Below, piece by piece: positions 1-9,358 of a stretch of 64,000 nt of DNA. The stretch spans positions 186,001 through 250,000 of the forward strand of contig JAEUVU010000007.1 in assembly GCA_016786725.1 (NCBI GenBank). Direction: 5' to 3'. This DNA is from Ferruginibacter sp. Lineage in GTDB: Bacteria; Bacteroidota; Bacteroidia; Chitinophagales; Chitinophagaceae. The notes below the pieces were generated by a model. That model saw nothing but the letters and a program-made list of their open reading frames with translations. It did no database searches and was not told the DNA's origin. The stretch's first letter is position 1, and every line of letters begins with the position of its first letter. Position numbers and translations under genes: made by a program.

Positions 1-1
1 C

Positions 2-799
2 AATCACGGCCAGTACATTCGTGAGGCGCTTGACAGCGTGGAAAAGGTTTCTGATAAAAGTTTGTACGAAGTCATCATTGTGAATGATGGGTCAAAAGAT
101 GCATACACTATTGAGATGATGGATAAGCTTGCTGCTGAAGGTTATCATGTAGTTAACCAGGTGAACCAGGGTCTTGGTAAAACACGCAACAATGGTATTA
201 AAATAGCCAAAGGAGATTATATTTTACCATTGGATGCTGACAACCGTATAAGGCCGGAATATATTTATAAGAGCATTGAAATTTTAGATGCTCATCCTGA
301 GATAGCAATGGTTTATGGCGATGCACAGTTCTTTGGTGATAAAGATAAAAGACATGTCGTGGGAGAATTTAACTTACAAAACATGATGATAGAAAACCAG
401 ATAGATGCCTGTGCCGTTTACCGCAAATCGGCCTGGGAAGTTGTTGGTGGGTATGATGAAAAAATGCCTATCATGGGTTATGAAGATTGGGATATGTGGA
501 TGAACATGACTTTTAAGAATTACAAATTTCATTATATACCCGAGATATTGTTTGACTACCGTGTGTTGGGTAATTCTATGCTTCGTTCTATAAGCATCAC
601 CAACAAAAAAAAATTATACAGGTACATGGATGAAAAGTACAAGAGTTACCTGAACATGGATATCATGAACCAGGAACTGATGAAATTGTGCAAGCGAAAT
701 AAAAAAGTAGCGTTGAAACTTGTTTTTGCAGTTTACTTTCCGGGGCTGCTGAAATTTTTGGTAAAGAGAAATATCATTAAAGACCCCGATATTTTTTAA
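2..799 (+). CDS. Glycosyltransferase family 2, 5'-truncated by window edge
   Basis: Transfers a sugar from a nucleotide donor to a growing surface polysaccharide at the inner face of the membrane. The open frame runs without a stop from base 2, and the codons before the first GTG at 38 read NHGQYIREALDSVEK, which is normal GT2 sequence, so the true start lies upstream of the window. Visible GT2 marks are VNDGSKD after the first strand, an LDADN metal-binding (DxD-type) motif at about residue 80, and GYEDWDMW in the acceptor region. The C-terminus (FAVYFPGLLKFLVKR) looks like a short amphipathic membrane anchor. It heads a run of same-strand glycosyltransferase genes. Donor and acceptor cannot be read from the sequence. 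Confidence 0.9.
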   Translation, partial: NHGQYIREALDSVEKVSDKSLYEVIIVNDGSKDAYTIEMMDKLAAEGYHVVNQVNQGLGKTRNNGIKIAKGDYILPLDADNRIRPEYIYKSIEILDAHPEIAMVYGDAQFFGDKDKRHVVGEFNLQNMMIENQIDACAVYRKSAWEVVGGYDEKMPIMGYEDWDMWMNMTFKNYKFHYIPEILFDYRVLGNSMLRSISITNKKKLYRYMDEKYKSYLNMDIMNQELMKLCKRNKKVALKLVFAVYFPGLLKFLVKRNIIKDPDIF

Positions 800-820
800 T
801 AGCTATAAAATAAATTTTAC

Positions 821-895
821 TTGCCACGAATTACACTAATGAACACGAATAATAAATTCAACACCATTCGTGAAAATTCGTGTAATTAGTGGCAA
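821..895. repeat. Imperfect intergenic inverted repeat
   Basis: Two 30-base arms, 821-850 (beginning TTGCCACGAATTACAC) and 866-895 (ending TAATTAGTGGCAA), are near-perfect reverse complements around a 15-base centre. The arms themselves consist of short CACGAA/TTACAC modules. The repeat fills nearly the whole gap between two glycosyltransferase genes and is one of several such repeats in this window. Confidence 0.75.
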
Positions 896-948
896 AAAAC
901 TACAAAGTAGTTTGTAAATGCTGTTTTAAAAAGCAACAGCAACAAAAA

Positions 949-2211
949 ATGAAAATTACCATTTGCGCTTTTGATGCCCCCAATAATTTAGATGGTCCTA
1001 CCACCTGGATGAAGCGCCTGTTGCCGTATTTAAAAGAACATGGTATTGAAACCCGGATCATTTTCCTGGCTGCAAATTCAAAAGACCTTCCTGCCTATAA
1101 ATTTTTTGCTGATGAAGGTTTTGAATGCAAACTCATTTACTGGGAATTATTCAATGATGAAAAGATACAGGCGATTTTAAATGATGTAAAACAATTTCCT
1201 CCCGATATCTTTATTGCCAATTATTTTGCTATTCCTTTAACTGCAGCCAAATGGATCAAAAAGGCAGGCATACCAACGGTGATGGTTTTGCATAATGATA
1301 ACCAGTATCATTACGACCTGGTAAAAAAGTTTGCGGCAAACAATGATGAAAGCGATGTGTCTTCGGTGGTAGCGGTATCAAACTTAATTGAAGAGATCAG
1401 CAAACAGACGGCGCCGCTTCATAACAACATTAGGTACATTCCTTATGGTGCGCCGGTGCCTTCAGAAGTGGCTAATCTTTCAAAAGATGGAGTATTGAAC
1501 GTTGTATATGCCGGTCGCATTGATGAAAGGCAAAAAAGAATTTCGGAAGTAACCCAGGCTTTTTGCAAAGCAGCAAAGGAAGTGACAGGCACCAATTATA
1601 CAATCTATGGTGATGGCCCTGCGGTGCCTGCTGTTCAAGATATTTTAAATACTGAAGGAAAAGGCCTGCCCATTCAATTCAAAGGCAAATTAAAATCAAC
1701 TGAAGTACAGGATCATTTATTGCAAAACCAGGTTTTTGTATTGCTGTCAGATTTTGAAGGGTTGCCTATCACTTTAATTGAAGCAATGGCCTGCGGACTT
1801 GTACCCATTTGCACATATATGCGTAGCGGAATATCTGATCTGGTTACAGATGGTGAAGAAGGTTTTTTAGTTGAAAACAGGAAAGAGCGTTTTGTTGCAG
1901 CTATAAAAAAAATAAAAGAAGACCCTGCTTTGTGGAAGAATATGTCGAAAGCGGGAAGGCAAAAAATAGAAGCCTCTTATTCTATTGAAGCCAGCAGTAA
2001 ACAATGGATGGCATTGTTAAAAGAGCTGATAACAAATGCTGGCGAAAGATCTCAGCTGATTATGCCTTCATCAAAGGAATTAAAAACTATTGTGCTGGAC
2101 AAGGAATTTCACCGGCAGAACAATCCAAGGCCTGCGGAAATACTGGTTCCCTTTTACAAAACAAAATATATGCTTGGCCGTTTAAAACGAAATTTATTTA
2201 AATCCAAATAA
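949..2211 (+). CDS. Glycosyltransferase family 4
   Basis: GT-B retaining glycosyltransferase of the capsule/exopolysaccharide locus. The N-terminal Rossmann domain starts MKITICAFDAPNNLDGPTTW. The C-terminal donor-binding domain carries VVYAGRIDERQKR and the family signature FEGLPITLIEAMACGL with the E-x7-E pair. An open frame extends upstream to an ATG at 889, but that extension (lysine/glutamine-rich, no fold) is read out of the inverted repeat at 821-895. The ATG at 949 gives the normal family N-terminus and about 420 residues. It lies 4 bases before the next gene and is probably in the same operon. Specificity is unknown. Confidence 0.88.
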   Translation: MKITICAFDAPNNLDGPTTWMKRLLPYLKEHGIETRIIFLAANSKDLPAYKFFADEGFECKLIYWELFNDEKIQAILNDVKQFPPDIFIANYFAIPLTAAKWIKKAGIPTVMVLHNDNQYHYDLVKKFAANNDESDVSSVVAVSNLIEEISKQTAPLHNNIRYIPYGAPVPSEVANLSKDGVLNVVYAGRIDERQKRISEVTQAFCKAAKEVTGTNYTIYGDGPAVPAVQDILNTEGKGLPIQFKGKLKSTEVQDHLLQNQVFVLLSDFEGLPITLIEAMACGLVPICTYMRSGISDLVTDGEEGFLVENRKERFVAAIKKIKEDPALWKNMSKAGRQKIEASYSIEASSKQWMALLKELITNAGERSQLIMPSSKELKTIVLDKEFHRQNNPRPAEILVPFYKTKYMLGRLKRNLFKSK

Positions 2212-2215
2212 GAAG

Positions 2216-3139
2216 ATGAGATCATTGGCGCCCATAGTTTTTTTTGCCTATAACCGGCCGGAACATACCAGGCTGGTGCTGGAATCGTTGCGTAAGAACC
2301 GGCTGGCTGATGAGTCGAAACTCTTCATTTATATTGACGGACCAAAGCCAAATGCGACTGAAGAAACTCTGGCAGCTATTGCAGAAGTAAAAAAAGTAGT
2401 TAGAGAAAAGCAGTGGTGCAAAGAAGTAAACATTATTGAAGCAACAGAAAATAAAGGATTAATAAAATCGAATGCAGAAGGTGTTACAAGAATGGTAAAT
2501 GAATTTGGAAGAGTGATAGCGATGGAAGACGACGGTTTGCTTTCTCCCGGGTTTTTAACCTACATGAACGATGCACTCGATTTTTATGAGAACAATCCAA
2601 AAGTGATGCACATAGCTGCATACAAGCGTCCCGAGTTTGCTCCTGTTGAAATAAAGGAATCAACCTTTTTCTTTTATCACACAACAACCTGGGGCTGGGC
2701 CACCTGGAAACGTGCCTGGGATCATTTTAAATTAGACCCATTGGCTGTACATGAAGCTGTGAAGAAAAAAGGGAATATCAAAAGGCTGAACATGGATGGT
2801 ACCTTTGAATTTTTCTGGGGATTGAAAGCCGTAGCCAAAGGAAAACTCAGGAGCTGGAATGCCATCTGGCATTCAACGGTTTTTTTGAACGACGGTTTAT
2901 GTTTGTATCCACAAAAATCACTTGTATCAAACATTGGCCATGATGGTAGCGGTACCAATTGTGAGCCAGACGAGCGCTTTGCTATTAATGCAAATGAACT
3001 GGCGGATTCAATACCGGTTACAGAAATTCCTTTGAAAGAACATGAAGGAATTAAGAAACATTACATAGCGATGCATTCTTTTAAATACAAACTGGTTTTC
3101 GCCATAAAACATTACCTGCGTTATCTTGTAAAATATTAA
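2216..3139 (+). CDS. GT2/GNT-I-like glycosyltransferase
   Basis: A 307-residue putative glycosyltransferase with a single GT-A fold. The start is IVFFAYNRPEHTRLVLESL and the likely metal-binding segment is IAMEDDGLLSPGFL at about residues 100-113. TWGWATWKRAW and the following segment resemble the acceptor half of a widespread group of bacterial GT2-like enzymes related to the eukaryotic GNT-I fold. It starts 4 bases after the preceding GT4 gene and ends 5 bases before the next, so it is most likely cotranscribed. Donor sugar is not predictable. Confidence 0.78.
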   Translation: MRSLAPIVFFAYNRPEHTRLVLESLRKNRLADESKLFIYIDGPKPNATEETLAAIAEVKKVVREKQWCKEVNIIEATENKGLIKSNAEGVTRMVNEFGRVIAMEDDGLLSPGFLTYMNDALDFYENNPKVMHIAAYKRPEFAPVEIKESTFFFYHTTTWGWATWKRAWDHFKLDPLAVHEAVKKKGNIKRLNMDGTFEFFWGLKAVAKGKLRSWNAIWHSTVFLNDGLCLYPQKSLVSNIGHDGSGTNCEPDERFAINANELADSIPVTEIPLKEHEGIKKHYIAMHSFKYKLVFAIKHYLRYLVKY

Positions 3140-3144
3140 AGCAG

Positions 3145-4380
3145 TTGAGTACAGTAAAAAAAGTATTGTTCATTTCTTACGACGGGATGACCGATCCGCT
3201 TGGCCAAAGCCAGGTAATACCGTATTTGCAGGGATTAAGTATGGCTGGCTATAAGATGTTCCTGATCAGTTGCGAAAAAGAACAGGTTTACCATCAGAAT
3301 AAAGAATACATTCAGCAACTGCTTGATAAAAGTAACATCACCTGGATACCGCTGAACTATACCAAAAACCCTCCGGTAGTTTCTACATTGCTTGATGTGA
3401 TGAAAATGCGCAAGGCTGCAAAGAAATTACACAAGGCTGAAGGTATTGATATGGTCCATACCCGTGCCGGTGTGCCGGCCTTGGTTGGCTTGTGGATGAA
3501 GAAAACAATGGGCGTTAAATTCATGCATGATATCCGTGAATTTTATGCTGACAGCAGGGTAGAAGGTGGAATGTGGAACAAGAGCAATCCTCTTTACAGA
3601 ACCATATATAATTTCTTTGCAAAACAGGAATCAGAACAGGTAAAGCAAAGCGATGGTATTGTTTGCCTAACCTATGCTGCAGAAAAGATCATTAAAATCT
3701 GGCCTGAGTATAAAACAACAACTCCGCTGGAAGTAATTCCATGCAGCGCCGATCTGGAGCTTTTTGATTACTCAAAAATCAATACAGAAGAACGAACTGA
3801 GTTAAAAAAAGAACTCAACATCGGCGATGATGATTTTGTCATCAGCTATCTTGGTTCAATTGGTGGCTGGTATCTTACTGCAGAAATGTTGCAGTTTTGC
3901 AAATTGCTAAGTAAGCGAATGCCTGCTGCAAAATTCTTATTTATATCTCCGCATCGCCATGAAGAGATCAAAGCCATCGCAGCTCAATATGAAATCCCTG
4001 CTGATAATGTGATTGTAAAAAAAGCGTCACGAATGCAGGTGCCTGTGATGCTTTCGTTAAGTAACTATTCAATCTTCTTCATTAAACCTTGTTATTCAAA
4101 ACAATCATCATCGCCAACAAAACATGGCGAGATCATGGCGATGGGAATACCGGTAATTACCAATGGTGGCGTGGGCGATGTGGCAGAAATTGTTGAAACA
4201 ACTAACTCAGGTGTTGTAATAAATGAGTTTACTGATGCCGCATTTGAAAAAGCGATCAACGAAATTGAAACCAACAAAAAATATGATGCGGCTTCCATAA
4301 GAACGGGGGCGCAAAAATGGTATTCGCTGGAGAGGGCTATTGAAAAATATACACGTATCTACAAAGCGATATTGGGTTAA
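3145..4380 (+). CDS. Glycosyltransferase family 4
   Basis: A 411-residue GT-B glycosyltransferase. The N-terminal domain begins KVLFISYDGMTDPLGQSQVIPYL, a start typical of the WcaI/PelF-like group, followed by a MVHTRAGVPALVGL segment. The C-terminal nucleotide-sugar domain contains VISYLGSIGGWYL and KHGEIMAMGIPVITNGGVGD, the glycine-rich donor loop. The start is TTG at 3145, 5 bases after the previous stop; no in-frame ATG precedes the conserved first strand. It is followed after 29 bases by the galactopyranose mutase gene. Confidence 0.86.
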   Translation: MSTVKKVLFISYDGMTDPLGQSQVIPYLQGLSMAGYKMFLISCEKEQVYHQNKEYIQQLLDKSNITWIPLNYTKNPPVVSTLLDVMKMRKAAKKLHKAEGIDMVHTRAGVPALVGLWMKKTMGVKFMHDIREFYADSRVEGGMWNKSNPLYRTIYNFFAKQESEQVKQSDGIVCLTYAAEKIIKIWPEYKTTTPLEVIPCSADLELFDYSKINTEERTELKKELNIGDDDFVISYLGSIGGWYLTAEMLQFCKLLSKRMPAAKFLFISPHRHEEIKAIAAQYEIPADNVIVKKASRMQVPVMLSLSNYSIFFIKPCYSKQSSSPTKHGEIMAMGIPVITNGGVGDVAEIVETTNSGVVINEFTDAAFEKAINEIETNKKYDAASIRTGAQKWYSLERAIEKYTRIYKAILG

Positions 4381-4409
4381 TCAATTATTTTGCAAAAGAA
4401 TTAAAATAC

Positions 4410-5570
4410 ATGGCAAACAAATTTTTAATAGTGGGGGCAGGCTTTTCAGGAGCGGTTTTGGCCAATCAACTGGCAAAGGAACTTGACTGTACTATTGATG
4501 TGTGGGACGAACGTGATCATGTAGCCGGTAACTGCCACACAAAAAGAGACAAAGAAACCAATGTGATGGTTCATGAATATGGGCCACATATTTTTAATAC
4601 CGATAAAAAAGAGATCTGGGATTTTGTGAACAGCTTTGTTGAGTTCAAACCTTTTATCAACCGTGTAAAAGCAAATTATAAAGGCAATATTTATTCGCTG
4701 CCGGTTAACCTGCATACCATTAACCAGTTCTTCAACAAAACATTCGGACCCGAAGAAGCCAAGGCATTCATTGAAAACCTGGGCGATAAAACGATTACTG
4801 ATCCGCAATCTTTTGAAGAACAGGCTTTGAAGTTTTTGGGCAAAGATCTTTATCAGGCTTTTTTTTATGGCTACACAAAAAAGCAATGGGGCTGTGAGCC
4901 GTCTGAATTGCCTGCATCTATTTTAAAAAGATTACCCGTACGTTTTAATTACAACGATAATTATTACAACAATCCATACCAGGGCATACCGGTAAACGGC
5001 TATACTGAACTGGTTGAAAAATTATTAGATAGTCCTAAGATCAACATCACCCTTAATAAAAAATTTAAGTACAGCACTGAACTGAATGATGTGTATGATC
5101 ATATATTTTACACCGGCCCCATTGATGCTTTTTTCGATTATAAATTCGGCAGGCTTGGATACCGCACGGTAACTTTTGAAAAATATACCACCGATGGAGA
5201 CTACCAGGGCAATGCAGTGATCAACTATTGCGATGAATCGGTTCCTCATACAAGGGTGCATGAGCACAAGCATTTTGCGCCCTGGGAAGAGCATGATAAA
5301 ACCGTTTATTTTAAGGAATTCAGTAAAGAAACAACTGAAGAAGATATCCCTTATTACCCCAAAAGGCTTGATGCCGATAAGAAGATACTGGAAGCTTACC
5401 GGGCGGAGGCAATGCAGTCTTCAAACCTCTCTTTTTTGGGCCGTCTGGCTACATATCGCTATATGGATATGCACCATGTAATAGGCGAAGCGCTTCATTT
5501 TGCCCAATCTTTCATCCTGTCTCTTCATACTGAAAATAAGGCCCCGGTTTTCCCCAATACTGAGATTTAA
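4410..5570 (+). CDS. glf: UDP-galactopyranose mutase
   Basis: Flavoenzyme that converts UDP-galactopyranose to UDP-galactofuranose, the donor of galactofuranose residues in surface glycans; it is cytosolic and needs reduced FAD. The 386-residue length is normal for bacterial Glf. Visible marks are the FAD dinucleotide-binding start (FLIVGAGFSGAVLANQLAKEL, then an acidic DVWDER), HEYGPHIFNT, the YTKKQWG segment around the active site and the C-terminal LGRLATYRYMDMHHVIGEA, all highly conserved in the family. The next gene is a GT2 of galactofuranosyltransferase type, which supports a galactofuranose-containing polysaccharide. Confidence 0.96.
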   Translation: MANKFLIVGAGFSGAVLANQLAKELDCTIDVWDERDHVAGNCHTKRDKETNVMVHEYGPHIFNTDKKEIWDFVNSFVEFKPFINRVKANYKGNIYSLPVNLHTINQFFNKTFGPEEAKAFIENLGDKTITDPQSFEEQALKFLGKDLYQAFFYGYTKKQWGCEPSELPASILKRLPVRFNYNDNYYNNPYQGIPVNGYTELVEKLLDSPKINITLNKKFKYSTELNDVYDHIFYTGPIDAFFDYKFGRLGYRTVTFEKYTTDGDYQGNAVINYCDESVPHTRVHEHKHFAPWEEHDKTVYFKEFSKETTEEDIPYYPKRLDADKKILEAYRAEAMQSSNLSFLGRLATYRYMDMHHVIGEALHFAQSFILSLHTENKAPVFPNTEI

Positions 5571-5621
5571 AGAAAAATAGCCCGTTTTATACAATAACCA
5601 GTCTTTCACTGCGTTATATCA

Positions 5622-6659
5622 ATGTCCATTTATTCTATTCAAAAACCCAAACCAATTCCCATGGAAAAGGTAGTAGCTGTGGTTGTTACCTACAACCGTT
5701 TAGCCCTTCTGTCTGACTGCATCACTGCACTCCGTAATCAATCTCGCCCTTTAGATGGAATTTTAGTAATAAATAATGGCAGTACCGATGGTACAGAAGC
5801 ATGGTTAAAAAGCCAGTCTGATATCACTTATTTTACTCAGGATAATTTGGGTGGAGCCGGAGGTTTTAGTGCGGCTATCAAAAAAGGTTATGAACTTGGT
5901 TACGAATGGATTTGGTGTATGGATGATGATGGTGCGCCAAAAGAAGACGCTCTTGAAAAATTATTACTGGCACAAACATCAGAATTAACATTGATGAATT
6001 GTGCAGTGATTGATAATAAAGACAAAAAATCTTTTGTTTGGAATACAGGCGGATATAAAACCCTGGATGAAGTACCCGGAAATATTGTTGAGGGAATCGG
6101 TCACCCGTTCAACGGAACTTTTATCAACAGGCGCATTATAGAAAGAGTTGGCGTACCAAAAGCCAGTTTCTTTTTGTGGGGCGATGAAACAGAATATTAT
6201 TACAGGATAGTTAGACGCAATAAAATACCCGTTTGCACAGTAGCCAACAGCATTCACTATCATCCTGCAACTGCATTTTCAGTAAAGAAAGACTGGGATT
6301 ATGCGACCGGTTGGAAAATGTATTACTACGTACGCAACCGTTTTCATATTCATAAAACCAAGTTCAATAACAAAGCATTGGCTGCATTGCACTATGCATG
6401 TTTTTTAATTGCTTTTGCGGGAATAACCCTGCTGTTTCAAAAAACAGATAAACTTAAAAAGCTCAGCTTTATCATGTGGCCAGCCGCTGATGCTATCAAA
6501 AATAATTTTGAAGCACTGCCACCGGTTATCTTAACCAGGTTAAAATCAGCTGAGAAGCCTTCATTGGCGGTTTCGCTTACCAGTTACCTTAAAAATACAT
6601 GGGCAAATATTTTGGCTCCCTTTTCATCGGCACGGGCCGGCAGGGCTGCAAACGCATAA
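5622..6659 (+). CDS. GT2 glycosyltransferase, GlfT/rhamnosyltransferase-like
   Basis: A 345-residue GT-A glycosyltransferase. Marks are VAVVVTYNRLALLSDCI, INNGSTDGT, NLGGAGGFSAAIKKGYE and the metal-binding WIWCMDDDGAPKEDAL. The aspartate run after a Trp-x-x-x-Asp segment is characteristic of mycobacterial-type galactofuranosyltransferases and some rhamnosyltransferases. Together with the adjacent glf gene this suggests transfer of galactofuranose, which is inference. Either ATG at 5622 or ATG at 5661 (MEKVVAVVV) could be the start; the second begins right at the first conserved strand. C-terminal hydrophobic stretches around residues 250-270 may anchor it to the membrane. Confidence 0.82.
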   Translation: MSIYSIQKPKPIPMEKVVAVVVTYNRLALLSDCITALRNQSRPLDGILVINNGSTDGTEAWLKSQSDITYFTQDNLGGAGGFSAAIKKGYELGYEWIWCMDDDGAPKEDALEKLLLAQTSELTLMNCAVIDNKDKKSFVWNTGGYKTLDEVPGNIVEGIGHPFNGTFINRRIIERVGVPKASFFLWGDETEYYYRIVRRNKIPVCTVANSIHYHPATAFSVKKDWDYATGWKMYYYVRNRFHIHKTKFNNKALAALHYACFLIAFAGITLLFQKTDKLKKLSFIMWPAADAIKNNFEALPPVILTRLKSAEKPSLAVSLTSYLKNTWANILAPFSSARAGRAANA

Positions 6660-6685
6660 TGGTTACATTATAACCCCCTCTGAAA

Positions 6686-8020
6686 CTACACCGCCTCCTG
6701 TACAACCGGGAGGCTTTTTTTATTCCTTTTGTTCCAGTCCTGAATGAGGAAGATGGCAATGATATAAAAAGGCATACAGGGTATTTTATAGCGCACCAGC
6801 GTACCAAAATTTGCTGTGGTAGCGCCTACAAATAAGGCAAATAAAAGTGCAAACAAAAGGCAATACAGTATTGTTGGATCTTTTACAATAGGCCTGATAA
6901 AATTCTTCGGGCGGGCTTTATAAAATACTGATAAGGTAAAAAACATGATAACCATACTTTCAATAGAAGATAAAAGTGTGGATACCTTTTTTGATTCCCA
7001 GAGAAATGGCCGGTACAAAGTGGCAATGATTGCTGCGGGAGCAATTCTTATCAGGCTGCCAACCGAACCATCGTATTCAACACCCAAAGAAAAGCTGGAG
7101 CCCACATCTTCCTGCTCTGCGTAAGCTTTTTGATATATGGAGATGTTTTTGGTTACATCGTTGCCGCCATAAGCTCCCAGTGTTCCGGCCAGTTGCTGCA
7201 TAACTGTGCCAAACATGGTCATTGCAAGAAAAACAAGCCCTAAAACAAATGTGATACGCAATAACCTGCTCTTAATAAGGTTTACATTTTTTAAAACCAG
7301 GAAAAGCAAAAAGAAAGGCACATAAGAAATAAGTATATACACTTTGATAACATACAAAAGATACCCTGCAATAAATACGATAACAGCATTTTTCAGGATA
7401 TCCTTTTTTTTATAAAGCGCTTCGTAAAGCGCATAGGTTATCCAGCCCAGGGCGCCGGTACAGATAGGGTCTTTCAAGATACCCGAACTCCAGAAAACGA
7501 AAGTGGGCAGATATAATATCGCAATGGCGAACTGCTTGTGTAAATGCGGGTATTGTTCATAAAAAAAGCGATACAGCCTCCACACTCCCGAAAAAGAAAG
7601 CATTGAAAAAAACAGGTTTAATATCAGGTATTTTTGGAAAGATATAAATGAAAGGATAGCCGTGATTCTTACGATCATATAATTATTCTCGCCCTTCAGG
7701 TAACCCATGTTGGCAGGATTTTTCAACAGTGTCTGGTCGTAATCAGCAGAAGGCAGGTAAAGCCATTTTACCTGTGAAAAATCTTTCATGATCATATGGC
7801 AGATATTGGTTCCTTCGGTAAAAAACAACAGGAACGAATCTCCCATCGAAAGCATGGTATTAAAAAAGGTAAAACCAAGCACTGCAACTATCTTTATCCA
7901 GAAACCCTGTTTGTGGTAATGTTGCAGGATGGGGTCGGTATAGTTTTTTCTGCGGGCGCTGAAGATGAAATAGAAAAGCACAACATAAAACGGAAATAAT
8001 AAAAAATCTAAATAGTTCAT
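6686..8020 (-). CDS. Multi-pass membrane protein, candidate polysaccharide polymerase
   Basis: A 444-residue hydrophobic protein with roughly ten predicted membrane segments (for example at residues 1-20, 45-65, 190-215, 225-240 and near 400-425) and a longer periplasmic loop around residues 260-330. No catalytic motif is recognisable. It is the only integral polytopic protein in the glycan locus, so a Wzy/EpsG-like polymerase role is an inference from size, topology and location. It is the only gene of the locus on the minus strand, convergent with the GT2 gene and divergent from the next GT4 gene. It could equally be an unrelated membrane protein. Confidence 0.6.
   Translation of the reverse strand: MNYLDFLLFPFYVVLFYFIFSARRKNYTDPILQHYHKQGFWIKIVAVLGFTFFNTMLSMGDSFLLFFTEGTNICHMIMKDFSQVKWLYLPSADYDQTLLKNPANMGYLKGENNYMIVRITAILSFISFQKYLILNLFFSMLSFSGVWRLYRFFYEQYPHLHKQFAIAILYLPTFVFWSSGILKDPICTGALGWITYALYEALYKKKDILKNAVIVFIAGYLLYVIKVYILISYVPFFLLFLVLKNVNLIKSRLLRITFVLGLVFLAMTMFGTVMQQLAGTLGAYGGNDVTKNISIYQKAYAEQEDVGSSFSLGVEYDGSVGSLIRIAPAAIIATLYRPFLWESKKVSTLLSSIESMVIMFFTLSVFYKARPKNFIRPIVKDPTILYCLLFALLFALFVGATTANFGTLVRYKIPCMPFYIIAIFLIQDWNKRNKKSLPVVQEAV
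6693..6722 (+). terminator. Rho-independent terminator inside the 3' end of the convergent gene
   Basis: GCCTCC (6693-6698) pairs with GGAGGC (6709-6714), followed by eight T residues. It ends transcription of the glycosyltransferase gene to its left. The hairpin also lies within the last codons of the minus-strand gene ending at 6686, encoding its VVQEA tail. Confidence 0.8.
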
Positions 8021-8171
8021 TTAGCTGTTGCTTTTTAAAGGATGCAATTTCCATTAATACCTGCTGACGCCAATACCCTTCAAATGTATTATAAAAATTC
8101 TGACCGCCTTTTAATAATATGAAGTTAATTTTGATTGCCTGAAGCAAAACAAAACATTCAATAAAAACCAA

Positions 8172-9341
8172 TTGACTCAAAAAAACAGCAATAAAAAACT
8201 CATACGCATGACAACGGTGCCTATGGCTTTGCGTTATTTATTGCCGGGTCAAATGCGTTTTATGTCATCCAGCGGCTTTGATGTGCTGATGATAAGCGCT
8301 GATGGAAAAGAATTGCCCGAAGTAATTGCAAATGAACAATGCAGGCATATTGTAGTGCCTATGACGAGAAAGATAACACCCCTTGCTGATCTTAAGTGCC
8401 TGTTTAAACTCATCAGCATTTTCAGAAAAGAGAGACCTGACATTGTACATACACATACGCCCAAAGCAGGGTTGCTCGGTATGCTGGCTGCAAAATTTTG
8501 CGGTGTAAAAGTGAGGATACATACCGTGGCAGGCCTTCCTTTAATGGTTGAAAAAGGTTTTAAATACCAGCTTTTAAAATTCATCGAAAAGCTAACTTAT
8601 GCATCTGCCAACCATGTTTGGCCAAATAGCAATTCCCTGATGCAGGTTATCACTAAAAATAAACTCTGCAAATCAAACAAACTCAGCATCATTGCAAAAG
8701 GATCAACCAACGGTATCAATGTAAACCGCTTCAATAAAGAAAGCCTGGATGAAAAGATCATTAATGAAGTTAAGGAACAGATCGGCTACTCAGCGGAAAA
8801 TACTTATCTGCTTTGTATTGGCCGGTTGGTAAAGGATAAAGGAATAATTGAGCTGGTAAATGTTTTTACTCAATTGCAAAAGGATAATATAAACCTCAAA
8901 CTGTTATTGGTTGGAGAATATGAAGAAACATTAGACCCACTGCCTGCAGAAACATTACAGGAAATAAAAAATAATCCTTCAATCATTCATATCAACTGGA
9001 GCAACCGGGTGGAATATTTTATGCAATTAGCCGATCTCTTTGTTTTTCCATCGCATAGGGAAGGTTTTCCGAATGTGCTTTTACAGGCTGGCTCTATGGG
9101 GTTGCCCGTCATCTGTAGCCACATCACCGGCAATATTGACATTGTTACCAATAATGAAACAGGGTTGATATTTGACAGCCAGAACGAGCAGCAGCTGTTT
9201 ATGTTGTTGCAGTATGCATTGCTGCATCCGCAGCATATGCAGGAGATGACAAAAAAACTGCAGCAGCATATCAGGGAAAATTACAGGCAGGAAAATATCT
9301 GGCAAAATATGCTGGGGGCTTATAAAAGCTTGCTAAATTAG
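8172..9341 (+). CDS. Glycosyltransferase family 4, PglA/CapM-like
   Basis: A 389-residue GT-B glycosyltransferase of the type that adds a hexosamine to an undecaprenyl-diphosphate-linked diacetylbacillosamine-like sugar (PglA, CapM, TuaC group). Marks are DIVHTHTPKAGLLGMLAAKF, VRIHTVAGLPLM, LLCIGRLVKDKGI and HREGFPNVLLQAGSMGLPVICS. The second residue of the usual E-x7-E pair is Gln here. The chosen start is TTG at 8172; the ATG at 8208 would give a protein 12 residues shorter and is also possible. It is followed after 17 bases by a PglD-like acetyltransferase. Confidence 0.85.
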   Translation: MTQKNSNKKLIRMTTVPMALRYLLPGQMRFMSSSGFDVLMISADGKELPEVIANEQCRHIVVPMTRKITPLADLKCLFKLISIFRKERPDIVHTHTPKAGLLGMLAAKFCGVKVRIHTVAGLPLMVEKGFKYQLLKFIEKLTYASANHVWPNSNSLMQVITKNKLCKSNKLSIIAKGSTNGINVNRFNKESLDEKIINEVKEQIGYSAENTYLLCIGRLVKDKGIIELVNVFTQLQKDNINLKLLLVGEYEETLDPLPAETLQEIKNNPSIIHINWSNRVEYFMQLADLFVFPSHREGFPNVLLQAGSMGLPVICSHITGNIDIVTNNETGLIFDSQNEQQLFMLLQYALLHPQHMQEMTKKLQQHIRENYRQENIWQNMLGAYKSLLN

Positions 9342-9358
9342 AGAAACAATAAATATCC

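Noticed and set aside
889..948. N-terminal extension of the GT4 gene from ATG 889
   Set aside because: The extra 20 residues are read out of the inverted repeat at 821-895 and a Lys/Gln-rich stretch; the family start is at 949.
4446..4886. Long antisense frame opposite glf (146 codons)
   Set aside because: A shadow of the glf codons in another frame; its sequence has no domain or start-region signal. The same applies to the other long antisense frames over crtI, the ABC genes and the TonB receptors.
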